DNA from: Arbacia lixula
Lineage: Eukaryota; Echinodermata; Echinoidea; Arbacioida; Arbaciidae
DNA length: 64,000 nt
Assembly (NCBI GenBank): GCA_963669155.1
Contig: OZ022597.1
Coordinates: 5,115,965 to 5,179,964 of the forward strand
Direction: 5' to 3'
Part shown: positions 45,701 to 60,700 of the stretch, in pieces
Position numbering within the stretch: position 1 is the stretch's first letter
How the letters are laid out: the number at the start of each line of letters is the position of its first letter
Notes under the pieces: generated by a model
Seen by the model: the letters and a program-made list of their open reading frames with translations, nothing else
Databases searched by the model: none
Told to the model about the DNA's origin: nothing
Program-made: the position numbers and the translations under genes

Positions 45701-48700
45701 TAGACTCCCTTTAGTCTCTTTCACGTAGGAGAGATAGCACTTCCACAGGTCGATGTTGAGCACTTTCATCAGGCAACGTTGAAACAGCTGGAGAGAGAGA
45801 TCAACAATCACTTTTCAACATACATGTACTCATTGAAGTGAACTCATTGAATGATACACAGCAGAGAATGGAAGGATAGAACGCAGAACAGAGAAGAGTG
45901 GAAATTAGTGGAGAGGCCATTTTGTAGCGAGTGATAAACATGTACAGTTGGGCCTAAGATCAATGTCACAGCTGATTGCATTCTATTGCAGTCAGACTGC
46001 AGTCAATGTATGGAGCTGATTGCATTTGATTGCAATCACTGTGCATTTGATCTCAGGTTCCACTGTTTAAGAAGGCTATACCATGGACCCTACCACATGG
46101 TAGGGTCCATGACTATACATAGAACATCTTAAAGGGATTGTTCACCCTGAAATTAAGTTGGTTTCAATAAAAGGAGACATACGGAAGAAATATATCGGTT
46201 AGGGTTTGAAGAAAAATCCCCCAAAGGAAAAGAAAGTTATTTGATTTTAAATTTTCGATTTTGTGACGTCAGGTGCAAGGTGCTCTCCCATATGTTGTGT
46301 ACTACTTTTTCCATAAATTGCCTTTTATGTTCTTAGATGAAGGAATACATTTTCATAGCGATATGTGAGTAAAAACAGGTGTCTATGATATATCATATCC
46401 TTTTGAGAAAATGGACATTTCCCTAAAAGCTCAGATTTTTGTCAAAACTTCACTAATAGGTTTCTTTCACATATGTCTTCAATTATTGAAACCAACTCAT
46501 CTTCAGGATAACTATCCTTTTGAACAATGCTTAAAACTTGTTGGGTGTTTTTTTGTTTTTTTTAATCTGGAGCACTTTCATTTTATTTCAACATCTGGGG
46601 ATGGAATCCAAAAATAAAACTTGTTTTGATGCTTTATCGCACATGCTTATCATCTGTACATGTAGGTCTAAACCTATCCATCTCTCAGGTACAGCACTTT
46701 ACAAATAGCAAATCTCTTAACGAGTAATTTTTATCAGCAGTTACCACCTGAAAGGTGCCTTCTGGCAACCAAGGACATTGAATCAGGGAGATGCACATAC
46801 ACATGTATAATGTAGCTCTCCTGTCAAGGACACGTCACAGAGTATACCATAGCTGCTATGCTAGGTATACCTGGTACACCTGTTGTTAAATACAAAATGC
46901 TGCACACACTGTAAGCTGCACTTATTACAACTCAAAATTAATCATTCACAGCATTACTGTACAGTTCAAATTGTACATATGCTCTCATACATATACATGT
47001 ACTGTACTAGGAATTTCAGAAGTGAACATTTCTTCGAAAACTTAACTAGTCTACTACATGTAATTGAAAATTACTTCATACAGTACACCTGTATTTCCAA
47101 TATAAGACTTACAAATTATGAATTCATTTTTTACTTTTTTTCTTTTCTATCCAGCACAGAACAAGCAATATCAGCATGGCTAAATATCTCTGGTACCACA
47201 CATACTTATAATGAATTACAGAGACTGAATAGAGTAAAACAAGTGGTATCAGTCTTAAGAATTGAGAAGAGGAAGATCAACATACCTTTTCGACTCTCTC
47301 ATAGTTCTTGCTCTTCATCTGTAACAGAGATGGGTGCAAAATTGGATCCAGATTGGCAATCAGAACAAGGCTACAGACGCTCCACACTAACATTTGAATG
47401 TGGGTCCACACATCCCTTTTATAAGGTTTTTGTACCCGTACATGTATAATAGACCCCCTCTTTAGGGATCTAGAGTTTTGATGTACCAAGCGCTAATTGG
47501 TGTCGAGCCCTATTTACATAGTTATAAAAACGGTTACAGTTCGATATTCCAAAAGTTCCCTTATTCCGAAGGTTCGTTCATCCGAAGGTTCGTAATTCCG
47601 AAACACATAAATTGCCTATACATGTACCTTGATGCTTGTTAGAGCGAAAACGAAAAAGGGTTTATTAGTCCGAGCGTTTGTCGCGTAACGTTCAGAATAA
47701 CGAACCTTCAGAATAATGAGTGCTTCCCATAAAAACAGTAGTAAAACGTATTTCAGTGTATTCTTTGCACTTATCTTCAACACTTCCTGCTAGTATTTCA
47801 CCCAATACCAGTGGAAAATGAGGAGTACATTTGCAGAGCTACTCTCAAGCTTGACATCATGACACAAAAACCCTGCAATGTGCTTCGTATTATTCCTATG
47901 AGGACTAATTAATTTGTTTTATATTCCACATACTAAGAATGTTGCTATATGATTGGTCAAGAGTTGATCACATGATAAAGCGTAGTTTTGCCCATCTGAT
48001 CACGCGAGAAGGAAAGTTCGTTACACTCTAGGTGATAGTACTTTTTGGTTTCGCTGATCTCTTCACTCCTCACAGTCCTAACGTGTGATCAATATTTTGA
48101 GTACCCGCGAAATAAAAGTGCGTTACACTCGGACTATCAAATGATCAACAGTAGCTCCTCCTGACGCGTCATAACGCACGTCCTAGTAATGCGTGTTATA
48201 ACGCGTGTTCCCCATGGCAGCGGCTCGGGGTTAGGTGGAGAAGTAAACATTACTTTTGTACGTCAAATTGTCATATTTGGTATAGATAGTTGGTTTCAGA
48301 TGTGGAATATAAAGCAAATAATCAACTTTTGGTTTCAGGTAATGAGACGAACTATCACTTCCTCCACGATCTGAATGTATACACTATCTTGTCCCATCAC
48401 CCTCACCAATGTTGATTATTTGCTTATTAACAGAGGCCATTTTTTATGCAGGGGAGGCAAAATAAAATATCACCATAGAGCCCCCATTTCATTGTTTTCT
48501 CTGCTACCTGAGGACGATGGCATCATCATGGAGATTGTAATAGCTCCATTGTACTAAGTGTTATAAAAAAAAAAAAAACTTTTTTGACACTTTTGAATAA
48601 TACAAAATCACTTTCAACTCTAATTTACACATCATGAAGTTAATGGATGTCAAATTTGTTTGAAGCAGTTTTCGTGATATTTCGTTATTATTCTTGTAAT

Positions 48701-51700
48701 AATCCTTGGAATATTTAATGAGATTTTCACTTTTGGACAAATTTGGACCTCAAAAAGATGACTAAATTTCATCCACCTGTGAAACTCTCCTTAAAAATTT
48801 CAAGCAATACAAGAAAAGTAATCAATGAAATGTCACACTGTCTCTAAACAATTTGACATTCCTTGACTTTATGATGTGTGAATTTCAGCTTGATTAGAGT
48901 TGAAACTTATTTTTTAATTACATGTATTTTTCAAGTGTCAGTTTTTTTTTTATCGCACCTTAACACAACAAAAAAAGTAAGTCCCCCCTTAGCAAAATTT
49001 GCCCACTCATGCATGACTAATTGGATTAATGTGATTTTCACAAAGACATTATTCAATATCTTAAGGAACAATCCTGCCAAATCATTTTGCCCAAAATCTC
49101 GTCGATAAAAATTTATGGTATTTTGCTTGGGGGGGGGGGGGGGGGGGGCTTTTTTTGTTGTGTTTAGTTCATGTACCATGCACATGTATAAATTTGCATC
49201 ACACTTCAACAGTAGCTCCCAAACAGAAATCTTTTTTTTTTCTTGCTGCTGTTAATTATACAATTGGTTCAGGTGGGAGTGCCAACATTGTTCCAAATTT
49301 AGATCTACAAATACTACAAATAAGATTTACGAATCATCCACTGAACAGTAAGTACATGCATGTTTACTCCATGGACATAAAGAGTGAAAAAATGCCCTTC
49401 CCCCCCCCCCCCTCCCATCCCAGCCCCTTCTAAGTACATGTACCATACTCATATTGCCCCCCCCCCCCCATCCCTCTCTTATAAATTCATGCATGCACAT
49501 ACACGGAAACACTCAAACTCATACATACTCACAAATATCCATTTACTTATGCTCTAACATACACACATAAACACAACATTCACATATACACACAAACATG
49601 CATACATAATCAGAAACATACACACACATCAATTCAAATTTACACACACTCAGACACACATAAAGTCAAACATACATACACTCACATACACAAAAACACA
49701 CACATAAACTCACACATACATGCACATACACACACACACAAACACACACATTTGGGACAAATCGTAGACCATCATGTGCATTTGGGTGAGGGGGATCATT
49801 ATTATCCTATTATGTCCGTTCAATGTGTACACCATTCAGTGGATATATAAATCTTATTTCATGTGACACACTCTGTCTACAACAGAAATATATGGCACTG
49901 TATACAAACATTATCTTTAACATGAATAACAAAAATGTATATGCATCATGTGTTTGCCTGTGTTCTAGACAGTTTCAGTTATTTTTCATACTTGTAATAC
50001 TTTTGTCCAGGGCCCTGTTGCACAAAACTTACCATTGATGGTGACTTTGCTACCAATGGTAACTTCTATGGAAATCTTGGATTTGATTGGCGGATGACCA
50101 GTACCATGGAAGTTACCATTGATGGCAGAGTTACCATTAATGGGAAGTTTTATGCAACAGGTCCCAGGTGATTAATGTGGGAACTTCTCTCTGATAGCTT
50201 CAACTAACCCAAATATGTACTTCACTAGCAGCAGCGGCTTGCAGAAACATTAAAATCTAAGGAAAAAGTTTCTTGGAATCGCACGTCTATGAGCACTATT
50301 CATAATGGAAACTCACATACTGTACTTCATCATAGGCTAAACGTTGTACATGTAATTGGCAGAAAGACAAATTACAATAAAATTGAAACCATTTCTAATC
50401 TTTTTGAAAATTCCTCTATTGAGTAATGTTATGGCGAATAGGAAAATTGTATTAACTAGAGCAATTCGACTGCCACGCAGTCGATAAATATGCCTCCGCC
50501 TCTTTGCTATTCTCAGAAAATGTGTATGTTTGGTGGGCAATGTACCATTGCTCCTATGTGAAATGAAAATATCACATTTTCTTTTTTCAAGTTTAGCTAA
50601 GTTTGGCAATGTTCATTGACTTTTGACCTCTTATTTCTTTGACTTCCAATCTAACCAGTCTGTCTAAATCCATCCTTGCATCAAGTCTATTTAAAATTAG
50701 CCAATTTGGGGTGAAGTTTATTGACCTTTGACCTTTCAGGAATTTTACTTAAACTTCACCAGTCTACCTCCATAAAGTGGTACATCTCTGTAACTAGGTT
50801 TGGTTTGAATTGAAACATCAGTATTGGATTCAATATGAAAAATATCTATTTGGGGGCAATTTTTAGCCAATTTTGGCAAAGTTTATTGACCTTTGATCCC
50901 CAACCTTTGAGAAATTTCACCAAAAATGTCATCAGTCTAGCAGTGATCCATCTTTGCACCATGTTTGGTTGGTATTGCTCCATTGGATTTGGATATATTT
51001 TAAAAATTATCACTTTGGGGGCAATTTTTAGCTAATTTTTGGCAAAGTTCATGGACCTTTGACCTTTGAACTCTCAGGAGTTTTACCTAAACTTTCACCA
51101 GTCTACCTCCATGAAGTGATACATCTCTGTACCATGTTTAGTTAGAATTGTGACATTGTATTTGGATTTGGAATTATTGTGAAAAATATCAATTTTTGCA
51201 AATTTCATTGACCTTTGACCTCTGACCTTCCAGGAATTTCACTAACAATGTCACCAGTCTACCCCCAAGTAGTGATCCATCGTTTCACTATGTTTGGTTG
51301 GAATTGCACCATTGGATTTGGATTTATTGTGAACAATTTAAAGTTTGGGGCAATTTCTAGCCAATTTTGGCAAAGTTCATTAACCTTTGACCTCTGAACT
51401 TCCAGGAATTTTACCAAAAATGTCACCAGTCTATCCACTAGAAGTGATCTATCTTTGTACCATGTTTAATGGAAATTGCATCCTTGGATTTGGATTTACT
51501 GTGAAAAAGATCAATTTTTGGAAAATTTTCACAAATTTCATTGACCTTTGACCTCTGACCTTTCAGGAATTTTACCAAAAAATGTCACCAGTCTATCCCC
51601 AAGTAGTGATCCATATTTGTACCATGTTTAATGACAATTGCATCCTTGGATTTGGATTTATTGTGGAAAAGGTCATTTTTGGGCAATTTTTACAAAGTTC

Positions 51701-54700
51701 ATTGACCTTTGACCTTTGACCTCAATCAGTTTTGACCCCAATTTTACACACTTCATTAGTTTTATGCAATACATACATGAACCAAGTTTGAAGCAAATCT
51801 GCTTGACGGTTCTCAAGATATTGCCTAAACGGATTCGGGACGGACGGACGGACGGACGGACGGACGGACGGACGGACGGACGGACGGACGGACGGACGGA
51901 CAACCCGAAAACATAATGCCTCCGTCCACTTCGTGGCGGAGGCATAAAAACAAAACAAATACTTAGCAAGAAATTTCTTTTGACCTCTTGTTCCACATAA
52001 ATCTTCCAGTAGCGTCCAGAATTTGTAAACGAGGAGACCAGAAGCTCGTAAAGCGTCCGTGCTTTTTCAATGGGCTGGTTCTAGGGGAGACACCAGGAAG
52101 AAAGAGTGGGGAAACGGAACAGATATAATGCATTTTAACATCAAGATACTTTTTGTTGTCATGGAGATAAGCAGCGTCCATCATCTCTTTACCGGGATAA
52201 TTTTGAACCTAGGGCTAAAAACTACCTTTGAAGTTACATGTACTGTGCACATGCGGAGAGAGAATTAGAAAGGAGAAAGATGAAGACAAAGATCCAGCAA
52301 GAAATTAAGGTAGAGATGAGGAGAGGGAGGGGAGTGATAGAGAAGGGGAGAGTATGAGATTGAGAGAGGGTTATGAGAAGAGGAAAAACAGATAAATAGC
52401 AAGTGCGATGAAAAAATAGAGATCAAAAAAGAAAAGAGGGCTTCACGTTTACCATGAAGCTACCTGAAACACTGTTGCACAAGGCATACATGTATGCATT
52501 AACTTTAAGAAACTCATGAAAGAAAACACGGGACACAAAAACAAGACAACGCTAGCGTAAATGAAAGCGAGCAAAAGTTGAAATTATGATTTATTTACAA
52601 GCATACTAATGCAACTCTATTTATGGTGATAGTGTATCATTGTAGTACTGTGTCACTTATGTTGTAAATCAATAATAGTCAACTGATTAACAGACTGCCA
52701 ATTGAGGGGGTAAAGCAAGAAAGTAAACAAAGACAACACATTCCTCCATTAGTCAAGAAATATGTTTAACCATTCTTTGTTTTGTACTGTTTCTATACTT
52801 AAGTTATACTGTACATGTATTATTCCTTGAAATGTTTTATCAAGTTATTTCTAAAAGTTAAAGGCAGCTCTGATCATATTTGCTTCCTTTTTAAAAAAGT
52901 CTTACATATTCTAAAGAATACTTCACTTAAATACTTTACCTTCCTACACTCCTAATCCCTTTCCTAATCACCTATATAAACATGGTCATATAATACACTG
53001 ACGAACATATCTTCTTTGTCTTCTTTTCTGGTTCCACACCCATCTTCACTTCAAGAGTCGTCTTTCCAGTCTTCCTCAAACTCTGGCTTCACATTTCTTC
53101 ATGCTTCTTTCTTCGTTCCTCTTGGCACACTTGACATTGTGACATTAAGCTTTTCAAGCGTTTAAATACCAGTAAAAAATGTATGTTTTCTTAAGTGTTT
53201 CACATGAATAAGTATATGTTAAACAAAACTATATTATGTAATGCTATGCATGTAAATGTGACTGTACCTTCCATACCATTCTTAATCATCAATCCTTTTG
53301 TCTCAATTATGCTAAGAAAATTCAAAATAACAGATTTTCCTTTTCCATTCACTTGAATGATTACTAGGCAATAGTAAACTACATTATTCATTTTTTTTTT
53401 TTTAATCCTGCACATGCCTTTAATGTATGATGTATACCAACTGTTTGCAATTGATACAACTCATATATGTTTATGTATTTTGTGGCAAAACTAAACACTT
53501 TACATTCTCTTTAGAAGCAAGAATCACCCTGAAAGTAATTACCAATCTAGTAAGAATGAAAATAGGGAGTAAATATAAACACTTATGAAACAATCAATTC
53601 AGACATACTGTAGAAACCATGAAGGATACATTTGAGAGTCAAACATCAAGGGTGTAAAGATTTATCAAACTTAACACATCATTTAATGCAGCAATTAAAA
53701 TTACCCTGACCCTCTTTAGAAATGTTCAGTTAAACCAGAAGAGACAACTCAGGAAGTATGAGCAAAACACAAGTCATGTTTAGATAATTTCGTTTTTAAT
53801 CTTCTTTAATCACCCAGATTCATTCAAGGACTTTTGAAATCAAGAGACATGAAGAAGGCAATAAAAACACACAAGGTATGCTTTCAGAGATTTTTATTCA
53901 CATCAACTTCAAGAAGTATTATATTTGTATCCTTCTCTGTCCCTCACCTACATCTCCTACATGTAAGAGCCTTACCTGTGCTTCACGTAATAGAATATTC
54001 CATGCGTCGGTATCAAAGGGATACAAGTGAATTTTTCGCTGGGCTTTCTTGACTTTCTCTGGCACATAGCCCCACCCCTGTTCAATCAATCAAAAGAGAA
54101 GCAAAAGGAAATGGATGAGAACAGTGAAACGGCTGGCTTTGGCAACTAGAAGTACATGGAGTATCTCTGGCTTGCACAAGAACTTGGGATTCCACTCAAA
54201 CACAGCACACAATCACCAGCAGCCCTTTAAAAACTTGCAAATGTTACACCAATTCTACAGACCAGACCAGCAAACTTATTCCTGTTTCTGTTTTTCTTTT
54301 CTTTGTTTTGAGGGGATATTCTATTTTTGCACAACAACACAGCTTTTTCACACTTGAAAGCAAATGGCATTTGGATTCCTATCACATGCACTTAAGTGCA
54401 TTTATGGGGTTAGGCCATTTCCTGACCTATTTAATCTGACCTAGTCTTTCTGACCTAGTTTTTTTGCCATTCATTTTGTACACGAGGCAGTTTTCATGAG
54501 ACGGCCTCTGTTATTGGCTACTGTACTAATGAATATTCAAGACGATGGTATGGCTTGTCGAACGTCGCGCCAGCCAAAGAGGCGGCCATCGCCAGGAGCT
54601 GGTGAGCTGGAGGCGCGCTAGTCCACGCGGGAATTGCCGGCGCCGGACTGCTCCACTACAGAAAAAGGGGACGGTGCTCTCAGAAAGAAAATATAATGTA

Positions 54701-57700
54701 AAAAACACTGGATTTTTGTTGGACAATAAGATAAAAGTGAATTTGTTTATCCTTGTTGTATTATTGAAGAATACATCATCTCATGAAAATGTTATTGAAT
54801 GATTGAATAAGGAATATTTTTGGTAGAAATTTATTATGCACCCCTATCAAACAGTCGATGACTCCAATATTTTTTTCTCTAGCGAGATTTGGGGAAAAGA
54901 GACGGGAGATTCCATTTTGCTCTAGGGGATTTAGAGCATCATGTCGGGAGGGACAGATAAAAAAATAATAAATAGTCTAATAAAACCTAGCAAACATGAA
55001 ATAATTATAACACAAACACATATCTATTTACTCAACTTTTTATCACAACATGGCATTTGTGCACAGTAATAGGTTTTCTAGTGTCCTTATATCAACTCAT
55101 TACCCACATACAATGGTACAAAGGAACAGCTGATATCGGCATGAGCGTGCTCTCGCAGGCTGTGGCCGATTGCAGAGAGCAAGGATTTCTCTCTCAGCTG
55201 TGAAAAGCTCTGGCGTCTATGAGCTAGCGTGTAAAAAAAAATTGCCCCTCCTGGCCGCCTCTTTGGGCGCGCCGGCGCGAATGTTCGAAAAAATTGCGCC
55301 TCCTGGCCGCCTTTTTGGGCGCGCCGGCGCGAATGTTCAAAAAAATTGCGCCTCCTGGCCGCCTCTTTGGCCGCGCAGGCGCGAATGTTCGACAAACCAT
55401 ACCATAGTCTGGAATATCCATTAGCACAGTAGCCAATAACAGAGGCCGTACTCAGTGAATGGCAAAAAACTAGGTCAGAAAGACTAGGTCAGATTAAAAG
55501 TAGGTCAGGAAATGGCCTAACCCGCATTTATGTCTAAAGTACATACTAACCGTATGGTCATGAACAAAACAATTTAGTCAAATCATACATGTATTTCCTC
55601 ATTAATCGATAACTAGTCAAAACATAAAAGTGCTTTTCTTTTCCATAAATGATGATTAGTGAAGAAAGTAAGTAAAGTCGTCCAAAAGGAAGTGCATATC
55701 AAAGAAGCATACACTGTAGCTTTTATTTGTTTGGCAGTCCAGAGTGCTATGCAGCTCTGGACCTTCTTGAAATTTCAGTTGTGTCATAAATTCATAAGTC
55801 AAATCAATATTCACAACAATACAACATTATATAAGCACATGTTCACATTTTGGGCAGGTCTGATCTGTAGACTATGTACATTTAAAGCAATGAATGAGTT
55901 TACGCACTTTTAAAAAAATGCAAAAGATTTTCACAAAAGTTACAAATTACTAACTCAAACAGAAGCTTGCCCACCAGAGCAAAAAGTGATGAAAATATTC
56001 TGTTTTTGTTAGCAAGCCCCAAACAAACTGTCATTGAAATCTTTGTAAAATATTTGCATTGAGTTCAAGTATGTTTGTAAACTGGTCCATTGTTTCTCAC
56101 AAGACATTACCTCCCAGTTATGGTGTAGTATACCTACCCTCCATGTCTTGGGGAAAGTGGCATGTTTGGTGGTCTTCTTCTCTCATAAGATACATCAGGA
56201 TTCCCAGCACTTCAAGAAAATTTAATTCCCTGATTTTTCCCTGATGAAGTCTTAAAATTCCATGATAGATATTTCCTCTTTTCCAGTTTCAGGTTTTCTA
56301 TGTCAATAAAATCTAATAGTCTGACCAAGTACAGTACTTTCAATCTTTGGGCCAATCAAAATTCACTGACTTTTCTTTGATTTGATTCCCTGATTTTTCC
56401 TTGACTGGAAAAAATGTAAAATAATTCCCCTGATTTCCCTGATGTGCTGATAGCCCTGTACATGTATCAAACAAGCCACAGAAGTAGTACATGTATGTGT
56501 ACCATTTCAAGTCAAATAAAAATATCAACACACAAATCAGTATACAGTGTATAAGAAAACAAATGGCAAAATTATGATGCTACATTGTACCTTCAAGAAC
56601 AACTTTATATTACAGTACATTAGCTAGGAATATTTACATCACAGTTACTGATTATCTGACACATGTTTCAATCCTAAGACATGGTTAGGGCAAAGAATTC
56701 AAATAATTTTCAGGGGGTGGGCACTTCTTTTCAAGCTAGACATCATAAAATCATGTGCATGATTCCCTGCGATGAAGATTTTTTTTCACTCACAGGGGCT
56801 TTAAATGCTAGGCTAAATCCCCCTCAGCCAACATGTAATTTGTTTTTTTGCCATTGTCCAATGAAATCAAAATATTGAGAATCACTGTTTACTCACATAC
56901 ATGAATCAAAACCTTCATCTTAGGGACAGCTTAAGAAGTTATATTGCAATAAATCACACACACCAATCCACATCTCCCAAGTTCTTGTGCAATAGCATTA
57001 AGAAGACGACTGGCAAATGATACACTTTGGTAATTAAGCAAAACACTTTTCATCTAAGAGTTTATTATTATTAAGGAAGGACTCAACAAAGAAAGAAACA
57101 GCATTAATCGAAATTGCATGATGAATTAAAAATGTAACATTTGTTAAAATGCCATACATGTACATAAAGTACACAAACATCAATGATTATTTAAAGTGAT
57201 GTCATGAATTCATAGTTCATGAATAGAATAAACATGTAGAATAAATTGACTACAATGTCAGATACAAATACTACAGACACAGAAGACCAAAGTAAAGCTT
57301 GGTCAGCAAGTTTAAAAAAATGTTACTTTTCTTCTACATGCTCATGTAGAAACAATACAAGTAAATCATATGTAAATTGAGAAATTAACAGTATTAAATG
57401 TATCAATTTCACTTAAAGTATTGCATATTTTGCATTTTCTTTCAATAAACTTATAGTATGGAAAGTTGAAGAATTTCTCACAAGCTATGCAAGTTGGAGT
57501 ACATAGTCATGTACACACATTCTCGTTCATTCTTTCACTGTAAAACATGTACATTTTTCACACAGTGAAAATGGTAACAATTATGGTTATGTTTAACTGA
57601 TGTAGCATACTTAACAAAATAGTACGATCTAAAATCATTATCAAATACATGCACATTGATTGCTCTCTGGTCTGCATCACTCTCTTAAAACAGAATAAAT

Positions 57701-60700
57701 TATAGGTTCATATGAGATGTATAAATTACACATTGTGCACAAACAATCAAATACATATTCTTGCATTACAGAGTGTATACTGCTGAACAATGAAAAAAAA
57801 AATAACCTGTAACTGCATTAAATAACAAAATGTAAGTGACAGTAAGTCAGTAAGATCTTAAATACACGAATCTCGGTACTGTACTATAGGTATAGAAATG
57901 TGTGAAGAACTCAATCATCTGATCATTATTTTATGAATTTGTATGTTGTCTTATTCCTATGTTTATATGAAGATTTTCTATAAAAAAAATAAAAAACAAT
58001 GAATGAATGCACTTCCTGAAGCCTGAGAATTAGTAGATACAAATTGCTACATATAAGTGATGGAGTATAACATGTTCCATGCCATGGGAAGATTCCATCG
58101 TAACGGCATATTAATTATTTCAATTTTGAAAGTAGCACTAGCACTATTGAAAATACTTGAACTCTTATGGTGCATACATGTATGTAAACAAAGAGTACTA
58201 GCATTGAGAAAATTGAAATACTGCAATACATATTTACATTCCAACATGTGCAAGGTTGAAAACAGCAATCCTCCCTTCGCTCTTCCTCCATCTCTTTCAC
58301 ATCAGCCCCCCCCCCCCCCTTCACTCATTCATTCATTCCACCTCTTCCTCCCTTCCAGTATCTACATGCACACCACTCTTGGAAACTCTCATTGCATTCC
58401 TCACAAAATGACTGTGCACCATGACCACACATGGTACTGTGACAAACCAAAGAACTTAAGATTCAACCATTTGACACTCTATCACAGAATCAACCACTCC
58501 TATTGAACTCCTGGAGTAATCAATCTACTGTATAACCTTTTGGTATTGTACATGTAGAGCCTGCTTGAAAATGACATGAATTTTTAATACAGACTCTTTT
58601 TATTTGATAAACCTAAATTACATAATGTTGATTTAACTTGATTCTGTTTTTCCTCATCATATTGAGTTTAAAACTTACTGTACCAAACACAGAGACACAC
58701 AAGCTCAGACAGACAATCACACACACACATACACACTACTCTCATTCACGTCACAATCATATCATTTTGAGAAATATTTTTGTTAAAAGAAAAATTCCCA
58801 CACTCAACCTCATCTCTCCCTCTCTCACACATGATTTTAACAACGTAATAAAATATGCTTGTCAAGCAAACATATCTACTGGAAAAAATATTTTTAATAG
58901 CATTTTATGTTCAATTTACACGTTGTACGTCTCAAATTATACCTGCAATAATGTATGGAAATATCATTTAATTTAAAGTGCACATGTTTTTAATGTGAAA
59001 CTGATAAAAGAGTTTCCTTCCCAACTACCAATTTCATATCACTGTTAACCCCCATATGCAATTAAGTCTATGTCATTTAAAATTCAATTATTACTTTTTT
59101 TCCATGTTTAGAACATGCTGAAGAACAATTTTGTTGAAAATACTTAGTGCATGGGCAAATGAATGGCAGTTTGATTATTTTGACTAACAAAGCAAGCAAT
59201 CAGAAATGAGCCTTTGAGTTTGAAAGAATTCAAAAAGTGATAAATCCTCTAATTCAAGAAATGTTCAATACAGAAATAATTTGGAAGGATTAGTAATTTC
59301 TGAGGTACTATAACATAAATATGGACATTTTGTGACTATTCTTTTCTTAATTGTATGAGATGCCACCACTTGGAAATTGTTGATAAATCAAGTCTCTTTC
59401 TTCCACATACCAAATTAATGCTAACAATTGCAAATGACACTATATAAAAAATATTAAAATGATACCTTATTTAATCACCTGGCCACATGTATTTCATGTT
59501 CAGATATGTCAGAGATCCCACTTTGAAAAACATGCCAATAAGCAAACTTGAAACCAGCCCCTCAGTATGTTTTTCAAATGTTATTTTGAGTTGTATGGAA
59601 AATTGAGGGAATTTTTCATATGAATGGCAGAAGTAAGCCAAACTTTTGATAAATCATATTTTGATGAGAATGGGTGATTATCAAATAGATCTATCAGGAC
59701 ATGAGATCTGTAAACCTTCCATATTCTTTGATCTACCGGTATATCAACTTTGAGTTCCTCTAAACAAAGCAAATTTAAATCGTGTATCCAACTTTCTGAT
59801 ATCACATATAAATTACGGACATGTTCATGTCTGCCTAGTCTTGAGCAAGCAGAAAGTTGTGGGAGCAAAGGGCAGGCCAATGACAGGGGCTGGTTTGTGG
59901 ACCCTCTCACTAATCACAAAAATGTATTAAAATTCATCATCGAGTCAACTGTCATTATCTTCAGACTGCAAACAAATGTTCAGTCCAGGCAATAAAATGT
60001 AAACAATACACTGTAAGTTAAATTTTGAGACAATCCAGTCTCTATAAATATACAGTCACACTGCCACTGGTTATAAAACATGTAAAATCTTCTTTATTAA
60101 GAACTGTGTTGGGGATGATTTAACGAGTGCATGTATTTTATACTTCATCGGATCGGACAGTGATTGTCCTCACTTTGGTGATTTAATCAAGACAAGTCAA
60201 GATTTAATCAAGGGTAGGGTAGAGTTAAGTGAGGTTTAGAGCAATTTTAAGGTGCAAAAACTAACCATTTTCAATTGCGCACTGCAACTCTCCGCTACAA
60301 CCATGACAACAACAGGTTTCAATCAATGCCTTGGCCTTGGGCCTGGCTGTTCAATTTATGTGCAATCTCAAATCGACTATGCGTGTCCGATGAAGTATAA
60401 ATTCCCCTGGTGTGGGAATAATGGGACTTGCACTACATGTGATTTTCAGCTCAGTAGCTTTAAAAGACATATCATACTGGTAACGACGTAACGTATAAAA
60501 CATCATTCACACTATTATCACCAGTTCTACTGACTACTGTACAGTCCCACTCCTTCATTTCTTAGTTTATTTTGTTTGAGGTTCAGTATCACTGACATGG
60601 TCATGGATGAGAACGAACGCACGCGGTGCAACACCACATAAAATCCTCCCGTAAAATCATGAAACATACCGTAAAGAGCTCCGATCTTCCATCATTTGAC

